Source: Malaya genurostris (lineage: Eukaryota > Arthropoda > Insecta > Diptera > Culicidae). From it: 64,000 nucleotides of DNA. Location: the NCBI RefSeq assembly GCF_030247185.1, contig NC_080571.1, forward strand, positions 39,277,502-39,341,501, read 5' to 3'. The notes under the pieces were generated by a model. The model saw only the letters and a program-made list of their open reading frames with translations. It made no database searches and was not told the origin of the DNA. Made by a program: the position numbers and the translations under genes. This document shows positions 31,551 through 43,404 of the stretch, piece by piece. Position 1 is the stretch's first letter, and every line of letters starts with the position of its first letter.

Positions 31551-31985
31551 ATGAACGAGCATTAAGATGAAATTCAGTGCCAAAATAAGGTGCGCAAAAT
31601 TCCGAACACATGAATTGAACGAATCATCGCACAAAGCGTATCGTGCAAATCCGACACATAGAAATAAAGAATATTTTCAGTGATTGAGTGCTGTGGGCTT
31701 CTGACACGTTTCGTTAGCAAGTATAACACTTGCAGTAGTATAAAATTTGTACTAATAATGGATGGTATAAACCATGAGTATTTTTAATTGAATAATATGA
31801 GGGAGATTTTTCATCGCCATTATTTTACTTACAACATATTGGAAAATTCAATTATTCCAATGTTTTGGTAATATTCTACATAAATGTATTTCTAAAAAGT
31901 AGGCAAAGAATTTGCTCAAACTAAAGCAAAATTCCAGAGGTGTGGAGAAGCATGTCAGTTTTATTCGTATTCACGTCATCCAGTT
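31551..31985. other. No feature recognised
   Basis: AT-rich unique-looking sequence without repeat units or ORFs. Confidence 0.3.
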
Positions 31986-33112
31986 ATGTCTCTGACATTA
32001 CCCATCCGTCTTTTTTCTGAACCTGAACCCAACCAGTACCCGATGATGGTCGAGCCCGAGTTAGACGGGTATTGGTAGGGTTCGGGAACAGAAAGAATAC
32101 GTTTGTCGGGTGTGGGCTCCGATTTTTTTTAATTTTCAACGGGGTTCGAATAAAAAATGTTTGTCGAATTTCGGGTTCCGGGATTGTTGTCGAATTGGGG
32201 TCAGATACGGGTAAACATTTTTATTTTTGTCTTTCTCATATAGAAAGGCTATACAATCACTGTGATAACCGACTTTTGAACCGAGGCCCGGAGGGCCGAA
32301 TGTCATATACCATTCGACTCAGTTCGACTAACTAAGTAAATGTCTGTGTGTATGTGACAAATAATGTCACTCGATTTTCTCAGAGATGGCTGAACCGATT
32401 TTCACAAACTTTTATTTAAATAGAAGGTCTTGTTGTGTGACTTCCGGTTCCGGAATTACGAGGTAATATGTGCAAATCAAAGAGAAAATGCGCACTCAAT
32501 TTTATCGAAAATGCCTAAACCGAAATTCACAAACTACGATTCAAATAAAAGGTTTTCGAATTCTTATAAAAGTCCCCGAATCGTTGATCCATATCCTACT
32601 TTTGGTTCTGGTATTACGCCGCGATAAGTGAAAAAATTTCAATTTCATGAGAATTTTTTCAATAGTGATGGCGAAACGAGGTGCAAATTTTTATAAAATT
32701 TACTGGTAAATTCATCTAGTTGGCAGACCTTGTTAGTAAATCGATATATAAATCTACTTTGGGACTGCTAGTCCCCGGTTTCCGCTTCCGAAAGCACCAG
32801 TAATAATGAAGGAAAGCTCCAAAAACATAACTGTTTACAAACGGCAAAGGTGATGGTAGTCTGCACCAAAGAAAGTTTTTAATTTTATTCAAGTTTTAAA
32901 ACAAAATCTTGACCGAATTTCCAAGTGATGTTTTTGAAAATATAAGTAATATGGGAAAGGCACCATTACACCACTAGGTGGATTAAGAAAAAGGTTTTTT
33001 TTATTAGGTACGGGTCGGATTCGGGTTTGTAAGAAAAAGTAATCTCGGGTTCGGGTCGAGTAAGGGTAAAAGTCGGGTTCTGGATTTAATTAATGCTTAC
33101 CCGACCGTCTCA
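31986..33112. repeat. Degenerate GGGTTCGGGTC-word repeat, split by an R element
   Basis: 31986-32220 and 33001-33112 share words such as 'cgggttcggg', 'acgggtcgga' and, on the left edge, the complement 'aacctgaacccaacc'. The R copy at 32227-33000 sits between them, so it inserted into a pre-existing G-rich word element. Confidence 0.6.
32227..33000 (+). repeat. R family element, copy 2
   Basis: Begins 'ctttctcatatagaaaggct', has 'ggcccggagggccgaatgtc' and 'cattcgactcagttcgacta', two 'cttccggttccgg' style modules, and ends 'gaaaggcaccattacaccac' with 'taggtggattaag'. Non-coding. Confidence 0.85.
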
Positions 33113-33225
33113 AATGTACACACACAGACATTTTGTGTACTCCAGGAGCTGAGTCGAATGGTATATAACTCTCGGCCCTCCGGGCCTCGGTTCAAAAGTC
33201 GGTTTTCACATTGATTGTTTAGAAA
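33113..33225 (-). repeat. R family element, short end fragment (inverted)
   Basis: Only the 5' end of the family, reversed: 'gagctgagtcgaatggtata', 'ctctcggccctccgggcctc' and 'aagtcggttttcacattg', then 'agaaag'. A purine-rich array starts directly after. Confidence 0.75.
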
Positions 33226-33391
33226 GTAAAAGGAATGTAAGAATAAGGCCATAGGAAAACAAGAAGAAGACTAGCTGAAGACAACAAGAAGTAAAGAAGG
33301 CATAATTAGAAGTTAGAAAAGAAGGCAAAAAGAAAACAAGAAAAAGACAAGCAGAAATAATGCGAAAAGAATACGAAAAAAGACAAAAAAT
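33226..33391 (-). repeat. Purine-rich word array (GAAGAAGGCAAAAAG)
   Basis: Words 'aagaagac', 'aagaaggc' and 'gcaaaaagaaaacaag'. Reverse complement of the vocabulary of the large array at 41520-43400. It abuts the terminus of the R fragment at 33225. Confidence 0.7.
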
Positions 33392-34068
33392 CTGTTTTAA
33401 TCCACCTAATGGTGTAATGATGCCTTTCTCATATCAAACATATGTAATACTATAGTCTTCAAAATAATGTTCTTCGATTATTGAAAGAATAACCGGAATC
33501 GGTTTTTTTATCGTCTACTGATATTGATTACCGATTGGAGTAGTTGATGGTATGTAATTTATAATTCCTATAATTCCTATAATTCCGGAACCGGGAGTCG
33601 GATCCTGATGAAATTCAGGAATTCCTTATGGAACTATAGAACCTTTCAGTTGAACCTAAGTTTGTGAAAGTTGGTCAAACCATCGCTAAAATTAGTGATA
33701 ACACTGATAACAACTATCGAATGAAGTAGTTTTGAGGTCGGTGAAAATATTTTTCACGTTTTTCGTTTCGACCCTTTTAGTTAATGGTGTAGAATTTTTA
33801 ACACACTTTACCCTATATTTCCGGAACCGGAATTCAGATACACATGTTTTGTTTAGGACCATAAGACCATTCATTTGAATCTAAATTTATAAATAGCGAG
33901 CAAGTGAAATTGTATTTTTTACACTAATCGCCAAAAGACCTTTCATTTGAATCTAAGTTTGTGAAAATCGATTCAGCCATCCCCGAGAAAAGTTTGTGCA
34001 AAAAAACGTTACATACACACATACACACAGACATTTTGCTTAATCAACGAACTGAGTCGAATGATATA

Positions 34069-34940
34069 CAGGGTCCGCAATGTAACTTTTTTTTAAACAT
34101 GCAATAAAACACAAACGGTTCATCCGATTTCAAAATTTATTTTTTCATAATAAAGTACAATCCTCCCGGTTAATTGTGGAATATAATTTCATTCAAATGG
34201 ATGCCTCGGCTGGCCTTGCAGTACGCCATACGGTCGGTCCAGTATTTTTGTACATTTTCGATTGTATGCAGCATTATTTCAGCTATGGCTGCACGAATGT
34301 TGTACTTCAAGGCTTGAATTGTCTCTGGCTTGTCTACATAACACTTATCTTTGACAGCCCACCAAAGATAATAGTCTAACGGCGTCAAATCACAGCTCCA
34401 AGGCGGCCAAACGACATCCGAATTTCGACTGATAATTCGATCTTCGAAGACTGTGCGCAGAAGATCGATCGTAGCGTTGGCTGTGTGGCACGAAGCGTCG
34501 TCTTGTTGAAACCGATCGCTAATCTTGGCGCGGTAGCGCTCGCCATTGACCGTGGCGTCGGCTCCTGCCTCATTTTCGAAGAAAAATGACCGAATGATGC
34601 CGCCAGATCAAAATCCGCACCAAACCGGCACTTTCTGAAGATGCATCGGCTTCTCCATGATAACGTGCGGGTTTTCCGTCCCCCCGATGCGACAATTTTG
34701 CTTATTAACATACCCGCCGAGATGAAAATGTGCCTCATCCGAGAAGATGATTTTTTGGCAAAAATCGGCGTCTTCTACAAAGTAAAATTGCACTATTTTC
34801 ACGCGTTCCTCAAGCGTATACACAACCATTTTCGTTCAGCGGAAGGATAAAACTAAGTTTCTGTCAAATCAGACGTGACATTAAGGTTACCAATGTCGAA
34901 ATAACCGGTAGTTCAAAAAAATGTTATATGGCGGACACTG
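34069..34940 (-). mobile_element. Internally deleted mariner/ITm element inside an R copy
   Basis: Ends 'cagggtccgcaatgtaac' and, reversed, 'cagtgtccgccatataac', i.e. imperfect terminal inverted repeats of about 27 bases. TA flanks both sides (34067-34068, 34941-34942). At 872 bases it is shorter than an autonomous element, consistent with the deletion in its transposase. Confidence 0.9.
34170..34829 (-). pseudogene. Mariner/ITm transposase, broken
   Basis: Minus strand. The first residues (M-V-V-Y-T-L-E-E-R-V from 34829) are the usual N-terminus of this insect family, but they run directly into the catalytic-core segment 'IIFSDEAHFHLGGYVN', so most of the DNA-binding region is deleted. The middle is frameshifted into 34385-34738. 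The last part (34170-34388) holds 'LTPLDYYLWWAVKDKCY', with the third acidic position of the DD-D type triad. The family resembles the ITmD37E/Tc3-like transposases of mosquitoes. Non-functional. Confidence 0.85.
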
Positions 34941-35024
34941 TATGACACTCTGCCCTTCGGGCCTAGGTTGAAAAGTCGGTTTGCACAGTTATTTCATAAC
35001 CTTTATTTATTAGAAAGGCAAAAA

Positions 35025-35290
35025 GGTGAGAAGAAGGCATGAGAAAAGTTAGAAGAAACACTAAAGAGGCTGGGAGAAAGTAAAAAGGTGATACGTAGAA
35101 GACAAGAATATAACAAAAATAAAACAAGAAATAAGCAAAAGGACGACAGAAGAAGGTAAAAAGAAGGCCAAATAAAAAAGAAAGCAAGATGATGGAGATA
35201 AAAAGAAAGCTAGATGATGATAGGAAAAACCATAAAGATGATTACATGAATTGAAGAGCATGGAATCAAGAAGATGATGATGATCTAGTA
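35025..35290 (-). repeat. Purine-rich word array next to R terminus
   Basis: 'aaaaaggtgagaagaaggc' and similar words, about 265 bases, starting exactly where the R element's 'agaaaggc' end lies. Same vocabulary as 33226 and (reversed) 41520. The minus-strand frames here encode Phe/Leu/Ser strings and are spurious. Confidence 0.75.
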
Positions 35291-35299
35291 GAGGTCGGC

Positions 35300-37595
35300 A
35301 AAGCTGTATAACGTGCCACTTGAGACCCCACTGTGCGGTCATTCACCTCTTATACAGAACTCCTATCCCTTCCTCCCCGCGGAGCCGGCTGGGGTGCGAG
35401 CAACCTAACCAACCCCGGTGGGAGCTATGGTCGTATGCTGACAGGGAAGGGAAAAACGAGCGTCTATTTCCCCATGTTAGGGGCGGCTCAGAACAGCGTG
35501 TGACCCGGAGCGGGCGGCTGAAGATGAAACGCGGTGTCTCGTCAGCTATAACTAAAATGGTAGCCCCATCACGAGACTAGGTATCGCAACCCTGGTAAGG
35601 TGGCATACCGAAATAAAACAAACACCAAGAAAAACGGAAAAAGGAATACAGGATGGATAAATCGGCAACCAACACGGCAACGCTTAAAGGAATCTGATTG
35701 CAAACTCGGTACTTGGAACGTCAGGACCCTGTTGGAACCTGCGCGAGTCAGCCTTCTTCCTCGAGAACTGCAAAAGGTTAATGTAGAGGTTGCGGCTCTT
35801 CAAGAAGTTCGATAGAGTGGCACTGGCGAGCGAGAATTCCGCACAGTTGACCCAACTGCGGATACTTCACTTCAGTTATTGGTAAGGAGAGCCTCCACTC
35901 ATCTACCAACGACAACGGCCTAAGATTGATTAACCTCGCCGCAGCCAGAGGAATGGCGTAGGGATATTCGTAAACACACCTTGAGATACAAAATTGTGAA
36001 ACATGCTTCCAAATCGACCATGCCGACATTTCTCCGATATTATCGATGTTAGGACTTCTCGAGGGGGAATCATAGTTTCCGACCACTATCTGGTGGTGTG
36101 CAAGATTCGAGCACGATTGTCCAGCGTCACAGGTCCCAAACGGGAGAAAGCCATGCGTCTGAACATACAACGGCTTTCGAGTTCGGCTGTATCCGAAGAA
36201 TACACCCGAATACTCGACGAACGAGTAGGACAACGACAGGCCGCTGGGAAGGACGGGATCCCGGCTGAACCTCTCAAAGTCTGAAAGCGAGCGACTGTAC
36301 TACGCACTCCACCAAGTAATTGGAATGATCTGGGAAGGAGAGGAAATGCCTGCGGACTGGCTGGATGGTACCATATGCCTTATCTACAAAGGGTCACCGA
36401 CTTGATTGTAAAAACTATCGAGGCATAACACTCCTCAATACCGCCTACAAGGTACATTCTAGAGTTCTGTTCAGCAGACTGCGTCCATTTGCAGAATCCT
36501 TTGTCGACGAATACCAATGCGGCTTTCGAGAAGGACGTTCAACGATGGACCGGATGTTCACCTTGCGACAAATTCTCGATAAGTTTCGGGAGTACAACTT
36601 GTGGACTCATCATCTGTTTGTAGATTTCAAAGCTGCGTACGACTCAGTGAAACGTAACGAATTGTGGCAGATCATGTTAGAACATGGCTTTCCGACAAAG
36701 CTAATTAAACTGACTCGTGCGACGCTCGATGGATGGAAATCAAGCGTCAAGATAGCTGGTACGACATCCGATGCTTTCGTGATGGATTGAAGCAAGGCGA
36801 CGCGCTCTCAAATCTGTTGTTCAATATAGCGCTCGAAGGTGCCATACGAAGATCCGGCGTGCAAAGAAACGGTACCATCATCAATAAGTCTCACATGTTT
36901 CTTGGTTTTGCGGACGACATTGATATTATTGGTGTGGATCGTAGAGCTGTGGAAGAGGCTTTTGTGCCCTTCAAGAAAGAAGCTGCGAGAATAGGGTTGA
37001 CGATAAACCCTACCAAGACTAAGTACATGGTGGTTGGTAGATAAAGAAACGGTATAGGATCCGAGGTGGAGATAGATGGGGTACAATACGAGGTTGTGGA
37101 CGAGTTCATATACCTTGGAACAGTAGTGACATGCGATAATGATGATGTTAGCCGCGAGGTAAAAAGGTGTGTTACAAGCTGCTGATAGGGCTTTCTACGG
37201 ACTCCGTAACCAGCTGAAGTCTCGTAGCTTGCGCACACGCACCAAACTTGCTCTATACAAGTCGTTGATACTACCTGTTGTCCTATACGGCCAAGAAGCA
37301 TGGTCGTGGAAGGAATCAGATATTCGAGGGCTGGAGAATGGCGCAGACGCATGAACCATGAGCTGTACCAAGTATACAAAAATGCGGACATTGGAAGGCT
37401 TATAAAACACGGCAGACTACAGTGGGCTGGACATGTAACAAGAATGGCCTACGTGATGTTTAGCAGAGAACCTGAGAGAGGTCGTCGACTGCGGGGTAGA
37501 GTGTGCGCAATCGAAGAGGATGCACGCGCAGCGGTAGTGCAGAGAGGCTGGAAAACGGCGGCCGAAGACGGGAGGTGCACCATTAAATTAAAAAG
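35300..37595 (+). pseudogene. RTE-like non-LTR retrotransposon, eroded
   Basis: Starts with a GC-rich leader ('ctccccgcggagccggctgg'). 35600-35815 encodes an endonuclease start ('LGTWNVRTLLEPARV', 'VEVAALQEVR'). Most of the endonuclease is deleted before 36200. RT follows with frameshifts: 'AAGKDGIPAEPL' (36240), then 36365-36790 with 'LDCKNYRGITLLNTAYKV', 'FREGRSTMDRMFTLRQI', 'LFVDFKAAYDSV', then 36733-37044 with 'GLKQGDALSNLLFNIAL', and the catalytic 'FADDIDII'. 37169-37602 is the C-terminal domain ('LYKSLILPVVLYGQEAW', 'GHVTRM', 'VVQRGWKTAAEDG'). The RT signature is that of insect RTE-like elements. At least three frame breaks; inactive. Confidence 0.85.
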
Positions 37596-37800
37596 TAAGT
37601 AAGAATCATAGAGAAGACGAATCAGAAAGCTCAAAAAAGGAACCAACATGACAAAAAGAACATGTCAAAAAAAAGACCAGAAGAAAACTGAAAAAGAATG
37701 AAAAAGCAATAACGAGGTAAAAAGAATGCGAGTATAAAACAAAACGCAAATAGTAATCAAAAAACGACAAGAAAATAAAATGAAAAGCCAACCAGAAAAC
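37596..37800 (-). repeat. Purine-rich word array after the LINE
   Basis: 'agaagacgaatcagaaagc', 'gaccagaagaaaactg' and similar words. Same class as 33226 and 35025, suggesting the LINE landed within such an array. Confidence 0.6.
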
Positions 37801-39884
37801 AAGAACTAGACTTGATTCATTCGCCCACTGAACAAGAACATCATCATTGTCTGGGATAGCTCTCTCTCTAACGTTATGCTACTACTACATCGGTTAGAAG
37901 GATACATGCATCATGCAAATTCGGTACAAAAACGTTCATGTTTACAGCGAAAGTGCATAAACGTTATGCATACATAACTCACGCGATAAGGGGCGTGTGT
38001 GAGTGATCCTGAAAACCCGTTCTCTCCACTTTGTGAGTGTAGTACCAGTGATCAATGGTGGTTGAACGGGTGGCTGGCTCTTCTCGCCCGATGTTTGGTC
38101 ACACAGCCCGGGAGCCTGGCGGGTTGGTGGCGGCGAGAGTGATGAGTGTGACACACGAGGAAATGGAATAACGCAAAATACATTTCATGTCGACCAAGTA
38201 ACAGATCGACTGCGCTGACAAGCAGCACCACCCGGCACCGGTCGCAAGAATTGGGGTCGTGGGAGACATGAAGGGGGTTTTGCTCTCTTGTTATGAACGA
38301 TGTGTAAACAATTTCCTCATTTCAAAAGTCACTCACAATCTGCTGGCGCACATATTTTGCCTGTCGGTAAAGCTCTTCTGGTTGCTGCCGGCGCGGTTCC
38401 GAGTCTGGGTCCTGCACCGGAACACTGGAAACGAACATCGACCAGACGACGTAGAAAATTTACACGCACTCGAGCAGCAATATTTTTCATGTTCGCGTCC
38501 GAGTTGAAAGTTGGGTACGGGGGGGATGAGGGTGCACCACGGTGTCGTACAGGAAATTTATTCACCATAAGTGAGCAAATGGAAACACCACAGAAATAAT
38601 AAATTTTTACATTAGTCATATGGAGCGCAATAACTCTCGCTTGTGGAAATCGAGCACCGGATAGCAATGGATAAAGCTTCAATGTTGGCAGGATAGTGCA
38701 GGAATGCATCACTGCATTGGGTAAGGGAGAACTTGTGTGCCACTTGATTCTTCGATGACTATGAGTAGCATACACACACCCCCACACCAACACTTGTGTT
38801 GTGCCATTATCAACTTTATTCGAACTCATTTAAAATATGCTCAAAGGATTAAAAAGACCGACATGAGACACACGGATGAATAATACGTAAGTCGAATTAA
38901 ATTGTTTGTGCTCGTCGTATCATCATCGGTTTCCGGTTCAAACACATCTGCTCTGTTCCACATTCATTAGCATACACATGTTTGCTTCTACCGCCAAAGA
39001 GCTCCTTCAAACACACCAGAATCCGATTGAAATGACAGCTTAGCACATGTCAAAACAATGCTACTACGACATTCTGTTTTTAAATAGACTCACGACGAAA
39101 ACTCATCCTGACAGTTCCTGGCACGAGTAGAACCGACTTTCCGTGTCGTGCAGCAATTTGATATCGTTTCTAAGGCAGTGACTACTTGATGTTATCTTTC
39201 TGGATTGCCTTATTTCCAATGGTGTATTAGTGCCCCGGAAATGTCAAATGTGGATTTCACCTTCGAACTGATTTGTTTATGAATTTCAATGATATTATGT
39301 TGATCGAGAACGGCATTCTTTCTGGTTTCGATCCAAATTTACAGAAGCAAGATGATGTCGACAATCCGACAAAAATGCACATTCGTTAAACCCAAAAAGC
39401 CCGTTCATATCCATTTTAATCAGTCTAACCAGCTCTCTCTATGCCAATCATCTACATTCAGAAACGGGGACATCCAGCATGACTGCAAATTGAACTTCAT
39501 CTACGATTCGAACGATGATTTGAGTTGGTAATTGAATGAGTCAGTATGCAACCCGACGTGCATCTAGAGTAGGTATGCCACTTTTTTTAGTTAGCAGATC
39601 CGGAATTTTTGGTAAAGATATTATCTGGATTCTCGAATTCAGAGATCAGTATACCATCGTGATTTGATTTGCAATTGCAAGATGGCGATGCACATGTTTG
39701 AAGGCTGTAACCAATAAGTTTGCAGGTTTGGTTGCTTTGCATAATAAGTTTCGGATGAAAGTAATCTGCTTTTAATCTCGTTGACATTGCAGAAAAGATT
39801 TTTTTTCTGATTCATTGCATGTTTTCGTTGGTTCATTTCATTATCCTCACTCAAGGTTTTTTCTCATTACCAATATAACAAAAA
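37801..39884. other. No gene recognised; unique-looking sequence
   Basis: Less AT-rich in 38000-38560. The 166-codon minus frame (38329-38829) and the 99-codon plus frame (38300-38599) overlap each other and lack motifs; composition there is not clearly coding. No repeats seen. 39100-39880 contains only short frames. Confidence 0.35.
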
Positions 39885-40215
39885 TTCCCTTTACGAACAC
39901 TCTTGTTACGTTACCTATTTTTACGTAACTCGAACCAAATCCAAAGTAGCGTAATCTAGTTTTCCGAACCAAATCCTAAAAAAACGAAAACTTTTTTTCG
40001 TAAAAAGAGGTTTTCACATACAATGCATGCATACCGATTTGTTTTCAAGAAATACTAGTTAACCGGAAGACGTCACCTTAGATTTCGGAACGATCCCAAA
40101 CATTATTTTCCGGCACTTTTTCATCAAACCCATTTCGAAAAAACCCTAATTGTAAGGGTTTTTAAGGAATATCGATAAATCTGAAGTCGCGATCTTCAAA
40201 TTTAGAACCACCTCA
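39885..40215 (-). repeat. Distant inverted relative of the 2735-3975 element
   Basis: Contains 'ttttacgtaactcgaaccaaatcc' type sequence (reverse of the flank at 3893-3960), 'aaccggaagacgtcacctta' (reverse of the 117-bp landmark), the 'aaaccctaattgtaagggttt' hairpin and a second 'aaatctgaagtcgcgatctt' landmark. So at least one and a half satellite units lie here, flanked as at the first locus. Confidence 0.7.
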
Positions 40216-40224
40216 GGATGATAA

Positions 40225-40345
40225 ATGTGCGAAATGAATTTAAAAAGTTCACTCGATTTACTCAGAGACCGCTGGTCCAGCTTTCACAAGCTTAGGGCCA
40301 TTTTATTCTTATTGCTTCTTTCTTCTCCTTATTCAGACGTCTTCT
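40225..40345 (+). repeat. R family fragment
   Basis: 'aaatgtgcgaaatgaattta', 'tcactcgatttactcagagacc' and 'agctttcacaagcttagggc' are internal R modules. A short 'cttctttcttctcc' word run follows. Confidence 0.55.
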
Positions 40346-40392
40346 TGTAATGTTCAACTTTGCTTCTGCCGTTTTCTTCCAAAATAAAAGCT

Positions 40393-41352
40393 TCATTGCG
40401 AAAAAGTGCTTACAGACGTATTATTCAAAGTGTTGTCCGTCGCTAGCGATTGAAAATGTTGATCTGCCAGGCCGTGTGACACCGAACGAAATAGGTGGAA
40501 GTCAGAAGGGGCGACATCTGGGGAATACGGCTTGTGGGGCAAGACTTCCCATTTCAGCGTTTCCAAGTACTTTTTGACCACTTTTGCGACGTGAGGCCGA
40601 ACATTGGCGTGTTGGGGGATGACTTTGTCATGTCGCTCTTGTTATTGTGGCCGCTTTTCTTTTAGCGCGCGACTAAGGCGCATCAGTTGCGTTCGGTAGC
40701 GATCTCCTGTGATGGTTTCACCCGGTTTTAAGAGCTCGTAGTAAATCACACCGAGCTGATCCCACCAAAAACAAATCATAACCTTGGCGCCGTGAATATT
40801 CGGTTTTGCCTTCGACGAAGTAGCATGCCCGGACTTTCCCCATTATTTTCTGCATTTAGGATTATCGTATCGAACGCACTTTTCATCACCGGTTACGATT
40901 CGATGTAAAAACCCCTTACGATTTTGTCTTTGAAGCAGTTGCTCACAATACAAATAGACGGCGCTCGATGTCCCTCGGTTTCAACTCGTACGGCACCCAG
41001 TTTCCTTCTTTCTGAATCATGCCCAGGGCCTTGAGACGTTTTGAAATGGCTTGCTGACTCACGCTCAACGAGTCGGCAAGCTCTTCTTGGGCTTGGCACG
41101 AATCTTCATCAAGCAATGCTTCTAGTTGTTCATCTTTGAAAATTTTTTCTCTTCCACCACCATGTTTGTCTTCGACATCGAAATCACCATTTTTAAAACG
41201 TTGAAACCATTTACGGCACGTTCTTTTACTCAGAGCAGCATCACCGTAAGTTTCTGAGAGCATTCGATGTGCTTCAGCTGCATTTTTTTCGAATTGTAAC
41301 AGAAAAGTAAAACTTCCCGCAAATTGCGAGAATTGGGCACATAAACAGACAT
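40393..41352 (-). pseudogene. Mariner transposase pseudogene
   Basis: Minus strand. The likely original start is M-S-V-Y-V-P at 41352, lost from the main frame by a shift at the T-run near 41282-41288. The HTH region is well preserved in 40943-41392 ('AALSKRTCRKWFQRFKNGDF', 'SVSQQAISKRLKALGMI', 'WVPYELKPRDIERR'). Downstream in another frame are the first catalytic Asp (TGDEK) and an in-frame stop. The second catalytic motif, normally H-D-N-A-R-P-H, reads H-A-N-V-R-P-H, so its Asp is gone. 40393-40581 keeps 'PYSPDVAPSDFHLF' and then has an internal deletion before the C-terminus. Terminal repeats could not be identified. Confidence 0.88.
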
Positions 41353-41519
41353 TTTCGAGCGTGAATAATACGAAAACAAGAACAACTGTCACTGAAACGG
41401 CGATGACAATTCATTAGGGACTGTACACACTTACTTTAAAGGCATTATCATCTATGCATTTTGACCATCCTCAGCCGGTACAGCCACCTATCGGAAAACG
41501 GCGGAAGCAAAGTTGTACA

Positions 41520-43400
41520 TCTGATACATTGTTACCTTATTTATGCTTTCTTTTCGTCTTTTTCTTGTCATCTTTTTGCTTCCATCATTTTGGATTATTG
41601 AAATCAGCTTCGTGCTTTTTTCGTTTCATCTTCCTGTTTTCTTGCTGTCTTTCCGACCAATTTTTACTTCAATCATTCACTTCTTTAACTTTTTTCGCAT
41701 CGTCATTTTGCTTTCTTTTTGTCTTTTTTTGTCTGCTTTTTGTCTTCTTTTTGTCTTCTTCTTGTCTTCTATATACCATATTTTGTCTTGTTCGTGTCTT
41801 CTTCTTATTTTTTCATACTTTCTTCTTGCCTTCTCGTAACCTTTTTAGCGTTTTACTCTGCCTTTATCATATCTTCTTCTTCTCTTTATTATCTTTTTCG
41901 CTTTATTTTTGCTACTTCTACTCACCATTTAGCCTTCTTTTAGGCCTCTGTTTTTGCCTTCTTTTAGCTCACTTTGCGTATTGTTATCCTCTTCTTTTAA
42001 CCATATTTATGATTTTCTCTAGCCTTTTTTTGCCTTCCTCATGCTTTCTTCTGAACTTATTTTTTTCTCTTTTCACCTTCTTATTTGCTTTTTCATGATG
42101 ATGATTACGATTGAAGAGTGCTTCTTGTTTTCTAAATACGTTCCTCCGGCCTCGTATTTGACTTATCTTCTTTTACCTTCTTCTTGCCATTTTCTTGTCT
42201 TCTATAATCTTCCGTTCTTCTTCTTACCTTCTTTGCGGATTCTTTCGCTTTCTTTTTGTCTTCTTATTATCTTCTTTTTGCTCTTTTAGTGTCTTTTGCT
42301 TGCCTTCTATTTGCCTTCTTGTAAACTTCTTCTTGTCTTCTTCTTCGCTTGTTCTTGTTATCTTTATCGTGGCTCCGTTCCTTTCATATCTGCCATCTTT
42401 TTGTTTTCTAATTATCTTCTTGCTTTAATCTAATTATCTTCAGTGTTTTCTTTCACTTTTTCATTTTTTTTGCTTTCTTTTCACATTCTTTTTGCTTTCT
42501 CTTTGTCTAAATTTTGCCTTCTACTTGCCTCCTTTTTGTTTTCTGTTTTTGCTTTCTTTTAGGTTTCTTCTCACCTTGTTGTCATATCTCTTTTATTTTG
42601 CTTTCTTTTCGCATTCTTTTTGCTTTCTCTTTCCTTTCGTTTTGCCTACTTTCTTAAATCTGTTCTGTTTTCTTTTTGCCATATTGTTGCCTTCTGCCTT
42701 TCTTCTTTTTGTTATTCTCTTGCCTTTTTAGCGTCTAATTCTTAACTTCTTGAGACTTTCTTCTTGTCGTCTTTTTGTCTTTCTGGTTCGTTTTTTTATC
42801 TTCTTATTGTCTTCTTCTGGTCTTCTACTTGCCTTTTCTTTTCGTATTCTTTCTGGATTATTTTTGCCTTCCTTTAGTTGGCTTACTGTCTTCTTGTTGT
42901 ATTCGTTTTATCTTTTAGTGGTTTATTTTATTCTGTCTCACCTTCTTTTTAATTTCATCTTGTCTCTTTTTGCTTTCTTTTCGCATTTTGTTGTTGTTTC
43001 GCATTTTGGTGTGCGTTTTTCCTGCCTTCTTCTAGTTCACTGTTTTGCCTTCTGTTAGCTCTCTTTTCGACTTATTGTCTTCTTCTGACCTTCTTATCGT
43101 CTTCATGTGGCATTCGTCATACTTTCTTCGTACCTTCTTCGTGTCTACTTCTTGGCTCCTTCTTGTCTTCTTTTTGCCTTCTTATTACCTTATCGTTACC
43201 TTCTTCTTGCCACCTTCTTGTCTTCTTTTTGTCTTGTTGATGACTTCTCTTCCTTTTTTATTCTTCTGCTCTTCTTATTGTCTTCCTTTTTTATTCTTTC
43301 CGCTTTATTTTTGCCTTCTTTTTGTCTTAATACTGCTTTCTTATTCTTTTCTGTTTGCCCTCTTGCCTTTTTAGTGTTTTCTGGTAGCCTTTCTCATGCC
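41520..43400 (+). repeat. 1.9-kb polypyrimidine word array (CTTCTTTTTGCCTT)
   Basis: Nearly all T and C with scattered G, built from 'cttctttttgcctt', 'cttcttgtcttctttttg' and related words. It encodes Phe/Leu/Ser strings in all plus frames (41454-42098, 43107-43607 and others), which look like membrane proteins but are read-through. It ends at 'gtagcctttctcatgcc' (43388-43404), i.e. at a piece of the R family's 5' terminus. The reversed vocabulary is at 33226, 35025 and 37596. Confidence 0.88.
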
Positions 43401-43404
43401 ATAT

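Larger units (their letters stand above)
33392..35024 (-). repeat. R family element, copy split by a mariner
   Basis: Reverse orientation: starts 'ctgttttaatccacctaatg' and 'atgatgcctttctcatatc', continues with 'ccggaaccgggagtcgg' modules to 'actgagtcgaatgata' at 34066, is interrupted at TA by the mariner (34069-34940), and resumes 'tgacactctgcccttcgggc' to 'ttagaaaggc' at 35024. Confidence 0.85.

Noticed and set aside
33226..35290. Possible CRISPR-like or clustered regularly spaced array
   Set aside because: Repeats have no constant repeat/unique-spacer structure, and all other content is eukaryotic transposon DNA.
38300..38829. A 166-codon minus frame and overlapping 99-codon plus frame as host genes
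   Set aside because: No recognisable motif, conflicting frames on both strands and no splice or promoter evidence.
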